Shown here piece by piece: positions 36,071 through 45,516 of a DNA stretch of 64,000 nucleotides (the stretch's first letter is position 1; the number at the start of each line of letters is the position of its first letter). The notes beneath the pieces are model-generated. The model made no database searches. It was not told where the DNA came from and saw nothing but the letters and a program-made list of their open reading frames with translations. Both the position numbers and the translations under genes were made by a program. Origin of the DNA: Burkholderia sp. S171 (lineage in GTDB: Bacteria > Pseudomonadota > Gammaproteobacteria > Burkholderiales > Burkholderiaceae); NCBI RefSeq assembly GCF_009766085.1, contig NZ_LMUF01000064.1, positions 94,108 to 158,107 of the forward strand. The letters run 5' to 3'.

Positions 36071-38422
36071 TTAGAACGACGTGCCGATCTGGAACTGGAA
36101 CTTCTGGTATTGGTCTCCTGCGTGCCGCACGATCGGCAAACCGAAGTCCAGCTTGAGGGGGCCGATTGGGGAAATCCACTCAAGTCCCGCACCATAGCTG
36201 TAACGCAGGCCGTTGGCGCCCACGCTGCTGCCTTCGTCGCCCCAGACATTGCCACCATCGACGAACGTAAACACACGCAGAGTCCGGTCGTACCCGGTAC
36301 CCGGCAGCGGGAAGGTCATTTCTATATTGCCGACAATCATCTTCGATCCGCCGATCGGGTCGCCGGTCGTGGCGTCGCGCGGTCCGAGTGAGCCGGACTC
36401 GTAGCCCCGCACCGAGCCAATACCGCCGCCGTAGTAGTTCTTGAAGATCGGATAAGCGTCGCCGCTTATTCCGTGGCCATAGCCTGCCTGGAAATTCATG
36501 CCGAAAATGAAACCTCGGGCGGGCGTGTAATAGTATTGAGCCTGAACATCTGATTTGTAGTACTGGGTATTTCCCGCTGGTGTGCCCAACTCGCCGTTGG
36601 CCTGGAGGAAATAGCCTTTGCTGGGTATCAGCGCACTGTCGCGTGCGTCGTGCGACCAGCCGACTGTTACCGGAACGTTGTTCACCACGCGACCGAACTC
36701 AGCAACATAGTCCAGGTAGCTTTGTGGCGTTGACGAGTCCGTGTTGAACCGGTCCTGCTCGAAGCCGGCACCAAAATAAACCACGTCGGATTCGGAGAAC
36801 GGTATGCCGAACTTCATATCCGCGCCAATCGATGTAATTCGAAAACTCGTGTCGCTGAAGTTGTAGAGCGGGTATGTGGTTCTGTAATACATGTCGGTAA
36901 TGCGCTTGATGCCATCGATCGTAAAGTAGGGATCGGTTTGCGTCACCGACAAGGTCCGGTACGTCTGCGCTGTATTGACGTTGACGGCCAGTGTGGTCCC
37001 CGAGCCGAACACGTTGTCCTGCGACACGCCGGCGGACAGCACGACCTTGTCGCTTGAGTCATAGCCTGCGCCCAGCGTGATCGCGCCCGTTGGTTTCTCT
37101 TCCACCTTCACATCTATGTCGACCTCATCGGCGGTGCCCGGCACCGGCACCGTGGTTACATCGGTGTTGGTAAAGTAGCCCAGCCGATCAATCCGTTCCT
37201 TCGAAAGCTTCAGGCGGCTGCTGTCGAACCATGAGCTTTCAATCTGGCGCATTTCACGACGTATCACCTCGTCGCGCGTCCGCGTGTTGCCTTCAATGTT
37301 CACCCGGCGTACATACACGCGTCGTCCCGGGTCAACCTGCAACGTCAACGCGACCGTATGATGAACCTGGTCAATTTCCGGCTGGGCATTGACCTGCGCG
37401 AACGCGTAGCCATACTCCCCCAGCTTGTCTACCAGTCCCTGGGTCGTGGCTTGCAGTTTTTCGGCCGAGAAACGCTCGCCCGCGCGAATCGATACAAGCT
37501 TTTGCAGTTCGGCGTTGCGATCGAGCAGGTTGCCGCCAAGCCGGATGCTCGAAATGGTGTACGGCTCGCCCTCGTGAATAGTGACGGTCAGGTACATATC
37601 CTTCTTGTCGGGCGAGATCGACACTTGCGTTGAGTCGATGTTGAACTCCAGATATCCGCGGTTCAGGTAATACGAGCGCACCTTTTCCAGATCCCCCGTG
37701 AGCTTGTCCTTCGCGTAGAGGTCGTTCTTTGTGTACCAGGAGAACCAGTTAGGGGTCGATAACTGCATTTCGTCGAGTAGCGTCGAGGAGCTCGCAATGT
37801 GATTACCCATGAAGTTGATCTGACGAATTTTCGCGCTCGGACCTTCCGCTACCGAGAACAGAATGGACACCCGGTTGCGGTCGATCGGCGTGACCGTCGT
37901 GGTCACCTCCGCAGCGTAATAACCTCGCGTCAGGTACTGGCGCTTCAGTTCCTGTTCGGCTTTGCTGACAAGCGCCTTGTCGTACGTGCTGCCTTGCGAC
38001 AGGCCGACTGAATGCAGCGCTTTGGTGAGGTTGTCCTTGTCGAACTCGTGGATACCGGCAAAGTCGATTGACGAGACGGCAGCGCGCTCCTGTACTTTCA
38101 CGACGACCACGTCACCTCGCGTCTCGACCTGAACATCGTCGAAGAAGCCGGTTGCGTAGAGAGCGCGAAGGGTCTCCGACGCTTTGTCGTCCGAGAAGAC
38201 GTCGCCTCGCTTGAGCGGGACGTAAGCGAAGACCGAGCTAGACTCAATGCGCTTCAGGCCCTCTATCTGAATGTCCTTGATGACAAAACTGCTGGTCGCC
38301 GCATAGACGCTCGGCGCAAGGAACACGTTCAATGCGAGGGCAACGGCTGAGTGAGCGGCGCGTAAGTTGCCTAGGTTGCGTAGCGTTTGGAACGTTCGGA
38401 AGGTTCGGAAATTGAATTTCAT
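36071..38422 (-). CDS. bamA: Outer-membrane protein assembly factor BamA (possible second copy)
   Basis: A 783-residue Omp85 protein. A signal peptide (cleavage near VYAAT) precedes five POTRA domains (about residues 45-445) and a 16-strand barrel. The L6 lid motif SVRGYESGSLGP is intact, and the protein ends in phenylalanine (IGTSF), as BamA should. BamA folds and inserts outer-membrane proteins. The usual neighbours (dxr, rseP, skp, lpxD, fabZ, lpxA) are absent; instead lptD follows directly. The start of the mature protein is normal, but the leader is unusually Phe/Thr/Leu/Arg-repetitive (FRTFRTFQTLRNLGNL). No clear ribosome binding site is visible. Confidence 0.93.
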   Translation of the reverse strand: MKFNFRTFRTFQTLRNLGNLRAAHSAVALALNVFLAPSVYAATSSFVIKDIQIEGLKRIESSSVFAYVPLKRGDVFSDDKASETLRALYATGFFDDVQVETRGDVVVVKVQERAAVSSIDFAGIHEFDKDNLTKALHSVGLSQGSTYDKALVSKAEQELKRQYLTRGYYAAEVTTTVTPIDRNRVSILFSVAEGPSAKIRQINFMGNHIASSSTLLDEMQLSTPNWFSWYTKNDLYAKDKLTGDLEKVRSYYLNRGYLEFNIDSTQVSISPDKKDMYLTVTIHEGEPYTISSIRLGGNLLDRNAELQKLVSIRAGERFSAEKLQATTQGLVDKLGEYGYAFAQVNAQPEIDQVHHTVALTLQVDPGRRVYVRRVNIEGNTRTRDEVIRREMRQIESSWFDSSRLKLSKERIDRLGYFTNTDVTTVPVPGTADEVDIDVKVEEKPTGAITLGAGYDSSDKVVLSAGVSQDNVFGSGTTLAVNVNTAQTYRTLSVTQTDPYFTIDGIKRITDMYYRTTYPLYNFSDTSFRITSIGADMKFGIPFSESDVVYFGAGFEQDRFNTDSSTPQSYLDYVAEFGRVVNNVPVTVGWSHDARDSALIPSKGYFLQANGELGTPAGNTQYYKSDVQAQYYYTPARGFIFGMNFQAGYGHGISGDAYPIFKNYYGGGIGSVRGYESGSLGPRDATTGDPIGGSKMIVGNIEMTFPLPGTGYDRTLRVFTFVDGGNVWGDEGSSVGANGLRYSYGAGLEWISPIGPLKLDFGLPIVRHAGDQYQKFQFQIGTSF

Positions 38423-38554
38423 TTAATGTACTTGACGAGCATATCGGCCCGGATGTGTTGCGTTGTTATCCGCGTCGTATCGGACGTGATCGGTGCCGTG
38501 CCTGGCCTGGACTTGCGTCTATCGGCTGCTAAGGAACTGCGTTGTACTGGCCAG

Positions 38555-39013
38555 TTACTGCAAGGGGCCGCTCGCGTGGGTTGGAATCTGAACCAGCCGT
38601 GCCGCTGCTATCAGCGCATCGACCATGGGAGGGATCTGCTCCCGGGGAAGACAAAAGGAAATGTCGGCCCCGCCTTGCAGCCGAAACGTAAGGACCAGGC
38701 TTTTGCCGTTATCGATCGCGCCGAGCTCCCATCCTTCGCAGCCCATCGCAAAGTTGATGTGCGGTGTTCGCTGAAGCATTCGCTCCGACTGCATGATCGC
38801 GGCGGGAAGGACGGCGAGCAGTTCGCGAAACACCGAGTAATGGAACGTCAGGGTCGACCGGTCGCAATGCACCACCATATGTTGGCCGTCGGGTTCCAGC
38901 TCGATGCGCTCGATGGAAGCAACCCGCACGGGTTCGGGCGGGTCGTTCCTTTCGACCCCTTCAGCCGGAACCGGGCTGCGCTGGGGGGCGATATTTTCTT
39001 TCACTAATGGCAT
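38555..39013 (-). CDS. Unrecognised 152-residue protein ahead of bamA-lptD
   Basis: A 152-residue soluble protein without signal peptide or membrane segment. Residues 1-32 are polar and proline-rich. The rest alternates strands and helices (IERIELEPDGQHMVVHC, LTFHYSVFRELLAVLP, KSLVLTFRLQGGADISFCLP, MVDALIAAARLVQI), suggesting a small alpha/beta domain. I do not recognise a family. It is 132 bases upstream of bamA on the same strand and so may be transcribed with bamA-lptD. A role in that system is only a positional guess. Confidence 0.7.
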   Translation of the reverse strand: MPLVKENIAPQRSPVPAEGVERNDPPEPVRVASIERIELEPDGQHMVVHCDRSTLTFHYSVFRELLAVLPAAIMQSERMLQRTPHINFAMGCEGWELGAIDNGKSLVLTFRLQGGADISFCLPREQIPPMVDALIAAARLVQIPTHASGPLQ

Positions 39014-40236
39014 ATTATGTAATCCTTATTTATTGTGTAAGGTATTGAAGGGGCAGGCAGCGGCCTTGTAGAAGACTGGCTACCTTGCGGTTCGGTTGCG
39101 GACGGATTCAAAAATGACCGGAATCTCCGTTGTTTCCTTCAGGCGGACGTTGGAGTTTCCTGGACGTCAGCAAGCGCTGCTTCGCCGCAAAGAGTCGGCG
39201 CTGGTGGCGCTATCGCGGAAGAAAGCCGCGCGTTGCCGGCCCGCTGACATGGCAACGAGTTTTTCCGAAAACAACGGCGTTGAACTGGCTCGCAGAACCG
39301 CTGCAAGAACTTGTGCGGAAAGAATGTGTTTCATCATGGTTTGCTGCCCTCGCGTGCAAGTCGCTAGACGAGTCACTAAAGTAGCTCGCTATATGACGCG
39401 GTGCGTTACGGCTTCGTTACCGCTTTTCTCACTTGAAATAGGGGGTGTATCGGCTGGTCAGCGAAGCAGCTTGGAAGTGCGGGGCAGGGGGATGGCTCGC
39501 TCAGGCTTGTGGTTAAAGCCTCTGGCCGGGTTTGCCGGATGCTGCATGTCTCTCTTTTTCACGAGAGAAAGGCGCTCAAGGCGGCACGCGTGACGGGTAC
39601 AGAGTGCGTTCTTAGAGACACAGTGAAATGCTAGGTGAGGAATGAGCGCGGCTTGGCTTAACTTAACTAGCGAAGCTAGGGACGAGCGGCTTCATGACGA
39701 TCCCATACGTATGTTTCATATTGGTTTAACTGTAGAACGATTATGCTGTTGCACGCTACGAACGTTAGCGCGCATCCACGCAGCGATGACGTTTCTTCCC
39801 TTGCATCAAGCGCGCCTTAGCCGCGTTTTATGCGTTACCCAATTGTTCCAGAATGTTCCCCTTCATGACCGCAGGGTACGCGTCGGATGATTGACTGCGT
39901 CCCGCGTCTTGCCGGTCGTTGCACGGAAACACCCGCGCAGGCCTTTCCAGAGAGCGCTTTGCCGGTCCACGGCATTTGCTTGAGCGCCCTGTTAAGCGCA
40001 AACCATTGCGTTACGGTTTTGGCCAACTGCAACGCTTGGTAACGATGCTTGTTGTCGGTTGCCAACAGCCCTCGCAAGACGCTGCTGTTTAATGGTGCCG
40101 GTCTGATCGACGCACGGCGACGTCGATCAGTACGCGCAGCAATGCACGTTTATCTGACGAGTTTCGCGGTGTTTACAACCCTTGACAGTGGGCCAGGCAG
40201 ACCGCGTTGCTCAATCGTATTTTCGGAGAAATTGAA
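39014..40236. other. 1.2-kb stretch without a convincing gene
   Basis: Neither strand carries a supportable gene: the longest open frames (165 codons plus, 69 codons minus at 39167-39376) lack ribosome binding sites or domain-like sequence. The left end must hold the promoter of the 152-residue protein operon, the right end that of the porin (SD CGGAGAA at 40223-40229). The remainder, about 800 bases, could hold an RNA, a long leader or decayed sequence. Confidence 0.5.
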
Positions 40237-41373
40237 ATGAAGAAATCCCTTCTTGCTCTCGGTGTCTTTGGCACCTTCGCCGGAGCGGCACACGCTCAGA
40301 ACAGCGTGACCCTCTATGGTCTGATCGACGCAGGCATCACTTACACAAACAACCAGGGCGGCAGCAAGAACGTCCAGGCAACCAGCGGTCAGGTCAACGG
40401 CAGCCGTTGGGGCCTGCGTGGCTCCGAAGACCTGGGCGGCGGTCTCAAGGCCATCTTCACGTTGGAAAACGGCTTTAATATCGATACCGGCAAGTTAGGC
40501 CAGAACGGCCTGGAGTTTGGTCGTCAGGCGTTCGTCGGTTTGTCGAGTGATCAGGCAGGCGCTATTACCCTCGGCCGGCAGTACGACTCAATGGTCGATT
40601 ACGTCGGCCCGCTCGCGCTCACGGGCACGCAGTTCGGCGGCACGCAAGCGGCCCACCCGTTCGACAACGACAACCTCGACAATTCGTTCCGCATCGACAA
40701 CTCGGTCAAGTACCAGAGCGTCAACTACGGCGGCTTCAAGTTCGGTGGCCTGTATGGTTTTTCGAACGACGCGGGTGGATTCTCGGACAACCGCGCATAC
40801 AGCATTGGTGCGTCATATAACTATGGTCCTTTGACCGCCGCAGCTAGCTACATGCAGCTCAACAGCGCGGGCTCCACGTTGAACTCCTCCGGCGCAGTGA
40901 ACACTGATGCTACGTTCGCAGCGGGCCGTCAACGCACCTACGGCGGGGGCGTCAACTACACGTTCGGCGCAGCGAATGTCGGCTTCGTGTTCTCGCAGAC
41001 TCAGTTGAGCGACTTGACGGGTATTGGCGCATCGGCCTCCGGCACGACAAACGGCATTGCCTTGGCAGGTGGCGGCGCGCGCTTCACCAATTATGAGGTG
41101 AACGGCCGCTACAACTTCACACCTGCGTGGACGCTGTCGGGAGCCTACACGTTCACCAATGCGAGCCTGGATGGGGTAAGCCCGAAATACAACCAGGTAA
41201 CCCTGCAGACGGCGTACGCGCTGTCCAAGCGTACTGACGTTTATCTGCAGGGCGTGTATCAGCACGTGAACGGTACGGGTGATTCGGGCCTGACCGCCAA
41301 CATCAACGGCTTGAGCGCCTCGTCGACCAATAGCCAGGTTGCTGCAACCATTGGCTTGCGTGCTCGCTTCTAA
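40237..41373 (+). CDS. Gram-negative porin (OmpC/Burkholderia type), second copy
   Basis: A 378-residue porin with a textbook signal peptide (MKKSLLALGVFGTFAGAAHA) and mature start QNSVTLYGLIDAGI. Strand motifs ITLGRQYDSMVDYVGP, NYGGFKFGGLYGFSN and the final LRARF match the family. The start is the ATG at 40237 after CGGAGAA. It shares the DNDNL(D/N)NSFR(I/V)DN segment and overall layout with the porin at 32425. It lies alone with a terminator downstream and presumably allows diffusion of small anionic solutes. Confidence 0.93.
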   Translation: MKKSLLALGVFGTFAGAAHAQNSVTLYGLIDAGITYTNNQGGSKNVQATSGQVNGSRWGLRGSEDLGGGLKAIFTLENGFNIDTGKLGQNGLEFGRQAFVGLSSDQAGAITLGRQYDSMVDYVGPLALTGTQFGGTQAAHPFDNDNLDNSFRIDNSVKYQSVNYGGFKFGGLYGFSNDAGGFSDNRAYSIGASYNYGPLTAAASYMQLNSAGSTLNSSGAVNTDATFAAGRQRTYGGGVNYTFGAANVGFVFSQTQLSDLTGIGASASGTTNGIALAGGGARFTNYEVNGRYNFTPAWTLSGAYTFTNASLDGVSPKYNQVTLQTAYALSKRTDVYLQGVYQHVNGTGDSGLTANINGLSASSTNSQVAATIGLRARF

Positions 41374-41460
41374 GTGAACCGCTAAGCGGATGAATGCGGC
41401 CTTGGGCATGATTGGCTCAAAGGCTGCACCTTAGCGGTGTGCTTGGCGGGAAGTTTTGAT

Positions 41461-41490
41461 AAGCCGGGGAAGTCCTGCCGGCTTTTCCCA
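41461..41490 (+). terminator. Rho-independent-like terminator after the porin
   Basis: A 7-bp stem (aagccgg / ccggctt) with a 10-base loop is followed by TTCCCATTTT. It lies 88 bases after the porin stop and before the convergent NIPSNAP gene. Confidence 0.55.
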
Positions 41491-41504
41491 TTTTCAGTCA
41501 GCGG

Positions 41505-41810
41505 TTAACTGAAGACGGGACGAAAGAAGCTGCGCTCGTAACTGACAATGCACTGCGTTTCTTCCGCATATTTGAATGCTGTCTGGCATTCCGGGTCAAG
41601 TTGCGATTGTTGACGGTAGCCTTCGTAGGTTGACAGGCTCGGAAACGAAAACAGCGCCAGCGCGACATTGTTCGCGCCCTCCGACGGCAGGAAGTAGCCA
41701 TGATGCTGGCCGCCGAATTTCTCGACCAATGGAATCCACATCTTTCCGTAGGCTTCAAATTCTTTAAGTTTGGACGGGTCGATAATGTAGCGAAGGTAGC
41801 AAGTGATCAT
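41505..41810 (-). CDS. NIPSNAP family protein
   Basis: A 101-residue dimeric alpha/beta-barrel protein. It shows the family pattern MITCYLRYIIDPSKLKEFE, then a GGQHHGYFLP loop and the ALFSFPSLSTYEGYR strand-helix. NIPSNAP domains are found in small monooxygenase-like or stress-linked proteins; activity is not established. The start is the ATG at 41810, 139 bases after the IclR gene. It may be part of the catabolic cluster. Confidence 0.85.
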   Translation of the reverse strand: MITCYLRYIIDPSKLKEFEAYGKMWIPLVEKFGGQHHGYFLPSEGANNVALALFSFPSLSTYEGYRQQSQLDPECQTAFKYAEETQCIVSYERSFFRPVFS

Positions 41811-41949
41811 GGTGTGTCCGTTTAGGGAGAGAGGCTCGCTCGGATAATATCGTGTCGGTTGGTGAATAATTTTTTGAGCGACTCGCACTAAGCGTCGGCA
41901 CCGGCTTCTTAGGTAAGCTATATCGTGAGCCCGAACATGAATCTTTTTC

Positions 41950-42777
41950 CTAGCGGGACCCCGGCCCGACCCCTTCGGCAATCGCGCGACAAGCGTCCTT
42001 CAATGGCGCGATATAGGTTTCCAGCGGTGTCGCGCTTTTCCTATATAGGGGAATGCTGATGCTGATGCATGCGAGAGGCTCGCCATGTGCTCCCAGGATC
42101 GCGCTGCCGTAGCAAAAGATCTGCTCCTCGTTTTCTTCGCGATCTTCCGCGTAACCGCGAGCCTGGGTCGCATTGAGCTCGGTATCGAGTGCTGCGCGTT
42201 CAATGATCGTATTCGGCGTAAAGCGCTGGAAGTTCAGGGTCGCAAGTAGCGCGTCGCGATCCGGGCGCTTGAGCGAAGACAAATAGGCTTTGCCGACGGA
42301 ACTCGAATACAGCGTGACACGGGTGCCTATTCGCGACGCCATGCGCACCGCATGCGGACTTTCTAGTTTCTCGATGTAGACCATCTCAGAGCCGCTCCGC
42401 ACCGCCAGGTGAACGGTTTCCTGGGTACGGTCACGCAAGGTCTGCAGCGCCTCGCTGGCGGCCACGCGCAGGTCGGAGCGCTCCCAGCTCCGGCTTGCCA
42501 GGGATAACAAACGAGGGCCTAGCGAATAGCTGCCACTTCGTGGCGTTTCGACCACCATGCCCTCCGCAATCAAGGCTCCGACAATGCGGTAAACCGTTGG
42601 TCGTGGAAAGTTCGATGCAGCGGTTAGTTGGGCGATGCCGGGTGGCGCTGGTGCGTCGGCGATGCACTGAAGCACCACCAGGAACTTGGAGAACGCGGCG
42701 GTGCCGGTTGGCTTGGCATCGTCTGGCAGGGGCTGCGAATTGGACTGGCCGATGGCGGGCTTAAGCGGTTTTGGCAT
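41950..42777 (-). CDS. IclR family transcriptional regulator
   Basis: A 275-residue regulator with an N-terminal winged helix (about residues 25-90; FSKFLVVLQCIADAP, then NFPRPTVYRIVGALIAEG) and a GAF-like effector domain (about 100-270) with the family's IGTRVTLYSSSVGKAYL. The start was set at ATG 42777 (MPKPLK). It follows the SDR gene by 81 bases in the same direction and probably controls the cupin/MFS/SDR genes. Confidence 0.9.
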   Translation of the reverse strand: MPKPLKPAIGQSNSQPLPDDAKPTGTAAFSKFLVVLQCIADAPAPPGIAQLTAASNFPRPTVYRIVGALIAEGMVVETPRSGSYSLGPRLLSLASRSWERSDLRVAASEALQTLRDRTQETVHLAVRSGSEMVYIEKLESPHAVRMASRIGTRVTLYSSSVGKAYLSSLKRPDRDALLATLNFQRFTPNTIIERAALDTELNATQARGYAEDREENEEQIFCYGSAILGAHGEPLACISISIPLYRKSATPLETYIAPLKDACRAIAEGVGPGSR

Positions 42778-42858
42778 GGCGTCCCCGGGGAACTTGGCCG
42801 TGTACCGGCGGCGTTGAAAAGCAGTGATTGAGGAGCCGGTGATTATAGTCAACGCCCG

Positions 42859-43587
42859 CTACACAACCAAATAGCCGCCATCGACGGGGACTACGGCACC
42901 GGTCATGAACGCCGCTGCGGGCGAGCAAAGAAACGCCACCACTTGCGCGACGTCGTGGGGCTGACCCCATCGTTTCATTGGTGTGCGATCAAGGATTGCT
43001 TGCGAACGATCGTCGCTATCCTGCAGCGCTTGCGTAAGCGGCGTAGCAATCCAGCCGGGCGCGACCGCGTTAACGCGAATGTTGTCCGCTGCATACGCAA
43101 TGGCTAGCGACTTGGTCAACTGCACCACGCCCCCCTTGCTTGCGCTATAAGCGGGTACGAGGCCGCCACCGAAAAAACTCAGCATTGACGCTGTGTTGAC
43201 TATCGATCCCTCGCTAGCCTTCAACCGCTCGCGTGCCGCGGCGCAGACACGCATTGTGCCGCTAAGATTGACGGCGATCACGCGCTCGAATACGTCGATA
43301 GCCAGTTCATCGCCACGCCGGATCATGCCTGCGCAATTGACAAGCATGTCGATAGAGTCGGTCCGCGCTATCAGCGCGGCTACGCTGGCGTCGTCGCTGA
43401 CGTCGAGTTCGATGACCTCTATGACGGAGCCTAGCGCCTCGCGTTGGGCATCGGTCGGCGCGAGGCCCGCAGCGAGGACCCGCGCGCCGAGCGCGGCGAA
43501 GCATTGAGCGATGCCGGCGCCAATGCCCTGAGTGCCGCCCGTTACAACGGCGGTCTTACCTTTGAAAAGATCGGTTTGGAAAGTCAT
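42859..43587 (-). CDS. SDR family oxidoreductase of the IclR cluster
   Basis: A 242-residue classical SDR. Motifs are TGGTQGIGAG, NCAGMIRRG (replacing NNAG), the catalytic serine in NTASMLS, YSASKGG, and PGWIATP. It ends with the VDGGYLVV C-terminus. It starts 6 bases after the MFS gene, so the two are cotranscribed. It probably oxidises an intermediate of the same catabolic route; the substrate is unknown. Confidence 0.9.
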   Translation of the reverse strand: MTFQTDLFKGKTAVVTGGTQGIGAGIAQCFAALGARVLAAGLAPTDAQREALGSVIEVIELDVSDDASVAALIARTDSIDMLVNCAGMIRRGDELAIDVFERVIAVNLSGTMRVCAAARERLKASEGSIVNTASMLSFFGGGLVPAYSASKGGVVQLTKSLAIAYAADNIRVNAVAPGWIATPLTQALQDSDDRSQAILDRTPMKRWGQPHDVAQVVAFLCSPAAAFMTGAVVPVDGGYLVV

Positions 43588-43593
43588 GGCCGG

Positions 43594-44904
43594 TCAGGGA
43601 AGGTCGGACAGCGGAACCTTTGAAACAACGGTCTCACTATCTTCTATTTTCGTCCGTACTACGAATATATAAACCAGCGCTGCGGCGAATGCGACGCCCG
43701 CGCTGATCAGGAACGCGTTGACGAAGGAGTGCGTTTTATCCACCACGATGCCCGTGATAAACGGGGCAAATGAACCGCCGAAATACCCGCCGAAGTTTTG
43801 AATGCTGCCCAGCGATGCCACCATGTGACGAGGCGCCGCGACGGTTGCCAGTGCCCAGCACGCGCCGCTCGCCATGTTGACGAAATACATGGCGGCGGAG
43901 AGATAGACCATCGCAAGCGTCAGGTTCGGGGTGAACGCCGCCGGTACCGTGAAGAGCGCAGCGCCCAGCAAGCCGACGCAGATCGGCCACTTACGGCTTC
44001 TGATAGGCGCCATGCCGCGCGCCATCAGGCCATCGGCTACGAATCCGCTGGACAGCATTCCAAGCGTGCCGAAGAGGTAGGGAATTGACACGAGCCAGCC
44101 CGTATGCGCGATTGTCAGGTGGCGTTCATGCTCAAGGTATGCGGGCAGCCAGGTGAGATAAAGCCACACCATGTAGATCACGCCCATGTTGCCGAAGATC
44201 ATGCCCCATGTGGTCGACTTGCTGAACAACCCACGCCATTCACGCATGGTCATGCGGCGTTCGGCACGCTGCTCCGGTTCTCCTTCGGTCAGGAACGCCA
44301 CTTCTTGAGAATCGAGAGAGAGGTTGCGGCGGTCACGGTAAACGAGGTACCAGCCAATCGACACGGCAATACCAAGCACGCCCATGACGATAAACATCGT
44401 GCGCCAGCCGAAGGCCAGCAGGAGCATGGTGAGGACGGGCGGTGCAAGAGCGGGTCCAATGGTCGAGGACGTGATGAAGATACCTGTCGGCCGGCCGCGC
44501 TCACGCACACCGAACCATTCGCTGACCACCTTTGCACCGGCGGGAAAATTCGGCGCCTCGCCAATTCCAAGCGCGACCCGCGCGACCAGGAACTGCGGCA
44601 GGCTCGTCACGAGACCACCGCACAATTGCGCGGCTGACCACACGAACATGCCGAGGCCGAGCATCACGCGTGCGCCGAAACGATCAAGCAGAATGCCGAT
44701 GGGTAGCTGCGAAAACGCATAGGCGAAAGAGAAAGCGGACAGCAGCAAGCCCATCTGCGACGCAGACAGCCCGAGTTCCTGGCTGACCGAATGATTCGCT
44801 ATGGAAAGCGTGCTCCGGTCGAGATAATTCACGATCCCAGCCAGTGTCAGGAACGTGATCGCGACCACCTGAATGCGCTTGAGGCGCGGTGATTTCTGCA
44901 ACAT
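43594..44904 (-). CDS. MFS transporter, anion:cation symporter (ACS) type
   Basis: A 436-residue 12-helix importer. TM1 carries NYLDRSTLSIANHSV, and the loop 2-3 has GILLDRFGAR. The NFPAGAKVVSEWF motif after TM4 is typical of the ACS family, which takes up hexuronates, phthalates and other organic anions. It lies between the cupin dioxygenase gene (84 bases upstream) and the SDR gene, so it probably imports the acid degraded by this cluster. Confidence 0.9.
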   Translation of the reverse strand: MLQKSPRLKRIQVVAITFLTLAGIVNYLDRSTLSIANHSVSQELGLSASQMGLLLSAFSFAYAFSQLPIGILLDRFGARVMLGLGMFVWSAAQLCGGLVTSLPQFLVARVALGIGEAPNFPAGAKVVSEWFGVRERGRPTGIFITSSTIGPALAPPVLTMLLLAFGWRTMFIVMGVLGIAVSIGWYLVYRDRRNLSLDSQEVAFLTEGEPEQRAERRMTMREWRGLFSKSTTWGMIFGNMGVIYMVWLYLTWLPAYLEHERHLTIAHTGWLVSIPYLFGTLGMLSSGFVADGLMARGMAPIRSRKWPICVGLLGAALFTVPAAFTPNLTLAMVYLSAAMYFVNMASGACWALATVAAPRHMVASLGSIQNFGGYFGGSFAPFITGIVVDKTHSFVNAFLISAGVAFAAALVYIFVVRTKIEDSETVVSKVPLSDLP

Positions 44905-44988
44905 GGTGTCTCCTCCGGTGCTCGTTGAGAGTCTGCGTGGAAGGTACTTCGGCAGTTAAGTTTTGCTCAGCCTTAACGGATGCATGGC

Positions 44989-45516
44989 CTAACGAATAAA
45001 CTGGTCGACGAAATCTTCTCCAAGTCCTACCGATGAAAAGTGCTTGCGGCACATGTCGACCTTGGTGAAAACGTCTTCGTAGCCGGTGTAATTGCCATAA
45101 GGATCGCAATAGAACATCACGCCGTTGACCTGGAAGTAGGTGATCATTTCCTCCACGTCCTCAGGCACATAGAGCGTGTGCGTTTCGCCCGGCGGCTCGA
45201 AAACATAGCTGCCCTCGGTGGCTTCCCAATCGTGTTCCAGATAACGCCAGCGGCCCTTGAGTACCATGCCATGCACCGCTTGCGGATGCCGGTGCCGGCT
45301 TAGCACGCCGGATTTGCGCACGCGCAGCAGATTCATCCAGTACCCGGTCGAGACATTCAGGCACAGCGGGCGGAACCAGACGTTTTCAGCTTGAGGGACC
45401 CAAAGGCGTTCGTCTTTAGGGATTGCCGATTCAACCACGATCTCCTTAGCCGCTTCTTTAGGAAATGGAAGCTGATACGGCGTCATTGCGTCCGCCGCAG
45501 GTTTCGGATCTGCCAT
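44989..45516 (-). CDS. Cupin dioxygenase, 2,4'-dihydroxyacetophenone dioxygenase family
   Basis: A 175-residue single-domain cupin. The first cupin motif holds the metal-binding H-x-H (SRHRHPQAVHG, around residues 74-82) and the second ends with PPGETHTL (third histidine). 2,4'-dihydroxyacetophenone dioxygenases are cupins of this length that cleave a C-C bond between two carbonyl carbons without an organic cofactor. It is the first gene of the cluster and has a direct repeat upstream. Substrate in this organism is inferred from family only. Confidence 0.8.
   Translation of the reverse strand: MADPKPAADAMTPYQLPFPKEAAKEIVVESAIPKDERLWVPQAENVWFRPLCLNVSTGYWMNLLRVRKSGVLSRHRHPQAVHGMVLKGRWRYLEHDWEATEGSYVFEPPGETHTLYVPEDVEEMITYFQVNGVMFYCDPYGNYTGYEDVFTKVDMCRKHFSSVGLGEDFVDQFIR

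Noticed and set aside
39167-39376. Possible small exported protein on the minus strand
   Set aside because: The hydrophobic stretch after MMKHILSAQ is short and the ribosome binding site weak; not enough to call a gene.
39096-39593. 165-codon plus-strand frame in the gene-free stretch
   Set aside because: No ribosome binding site, no recognisable domain, and basic shadow-like composition.
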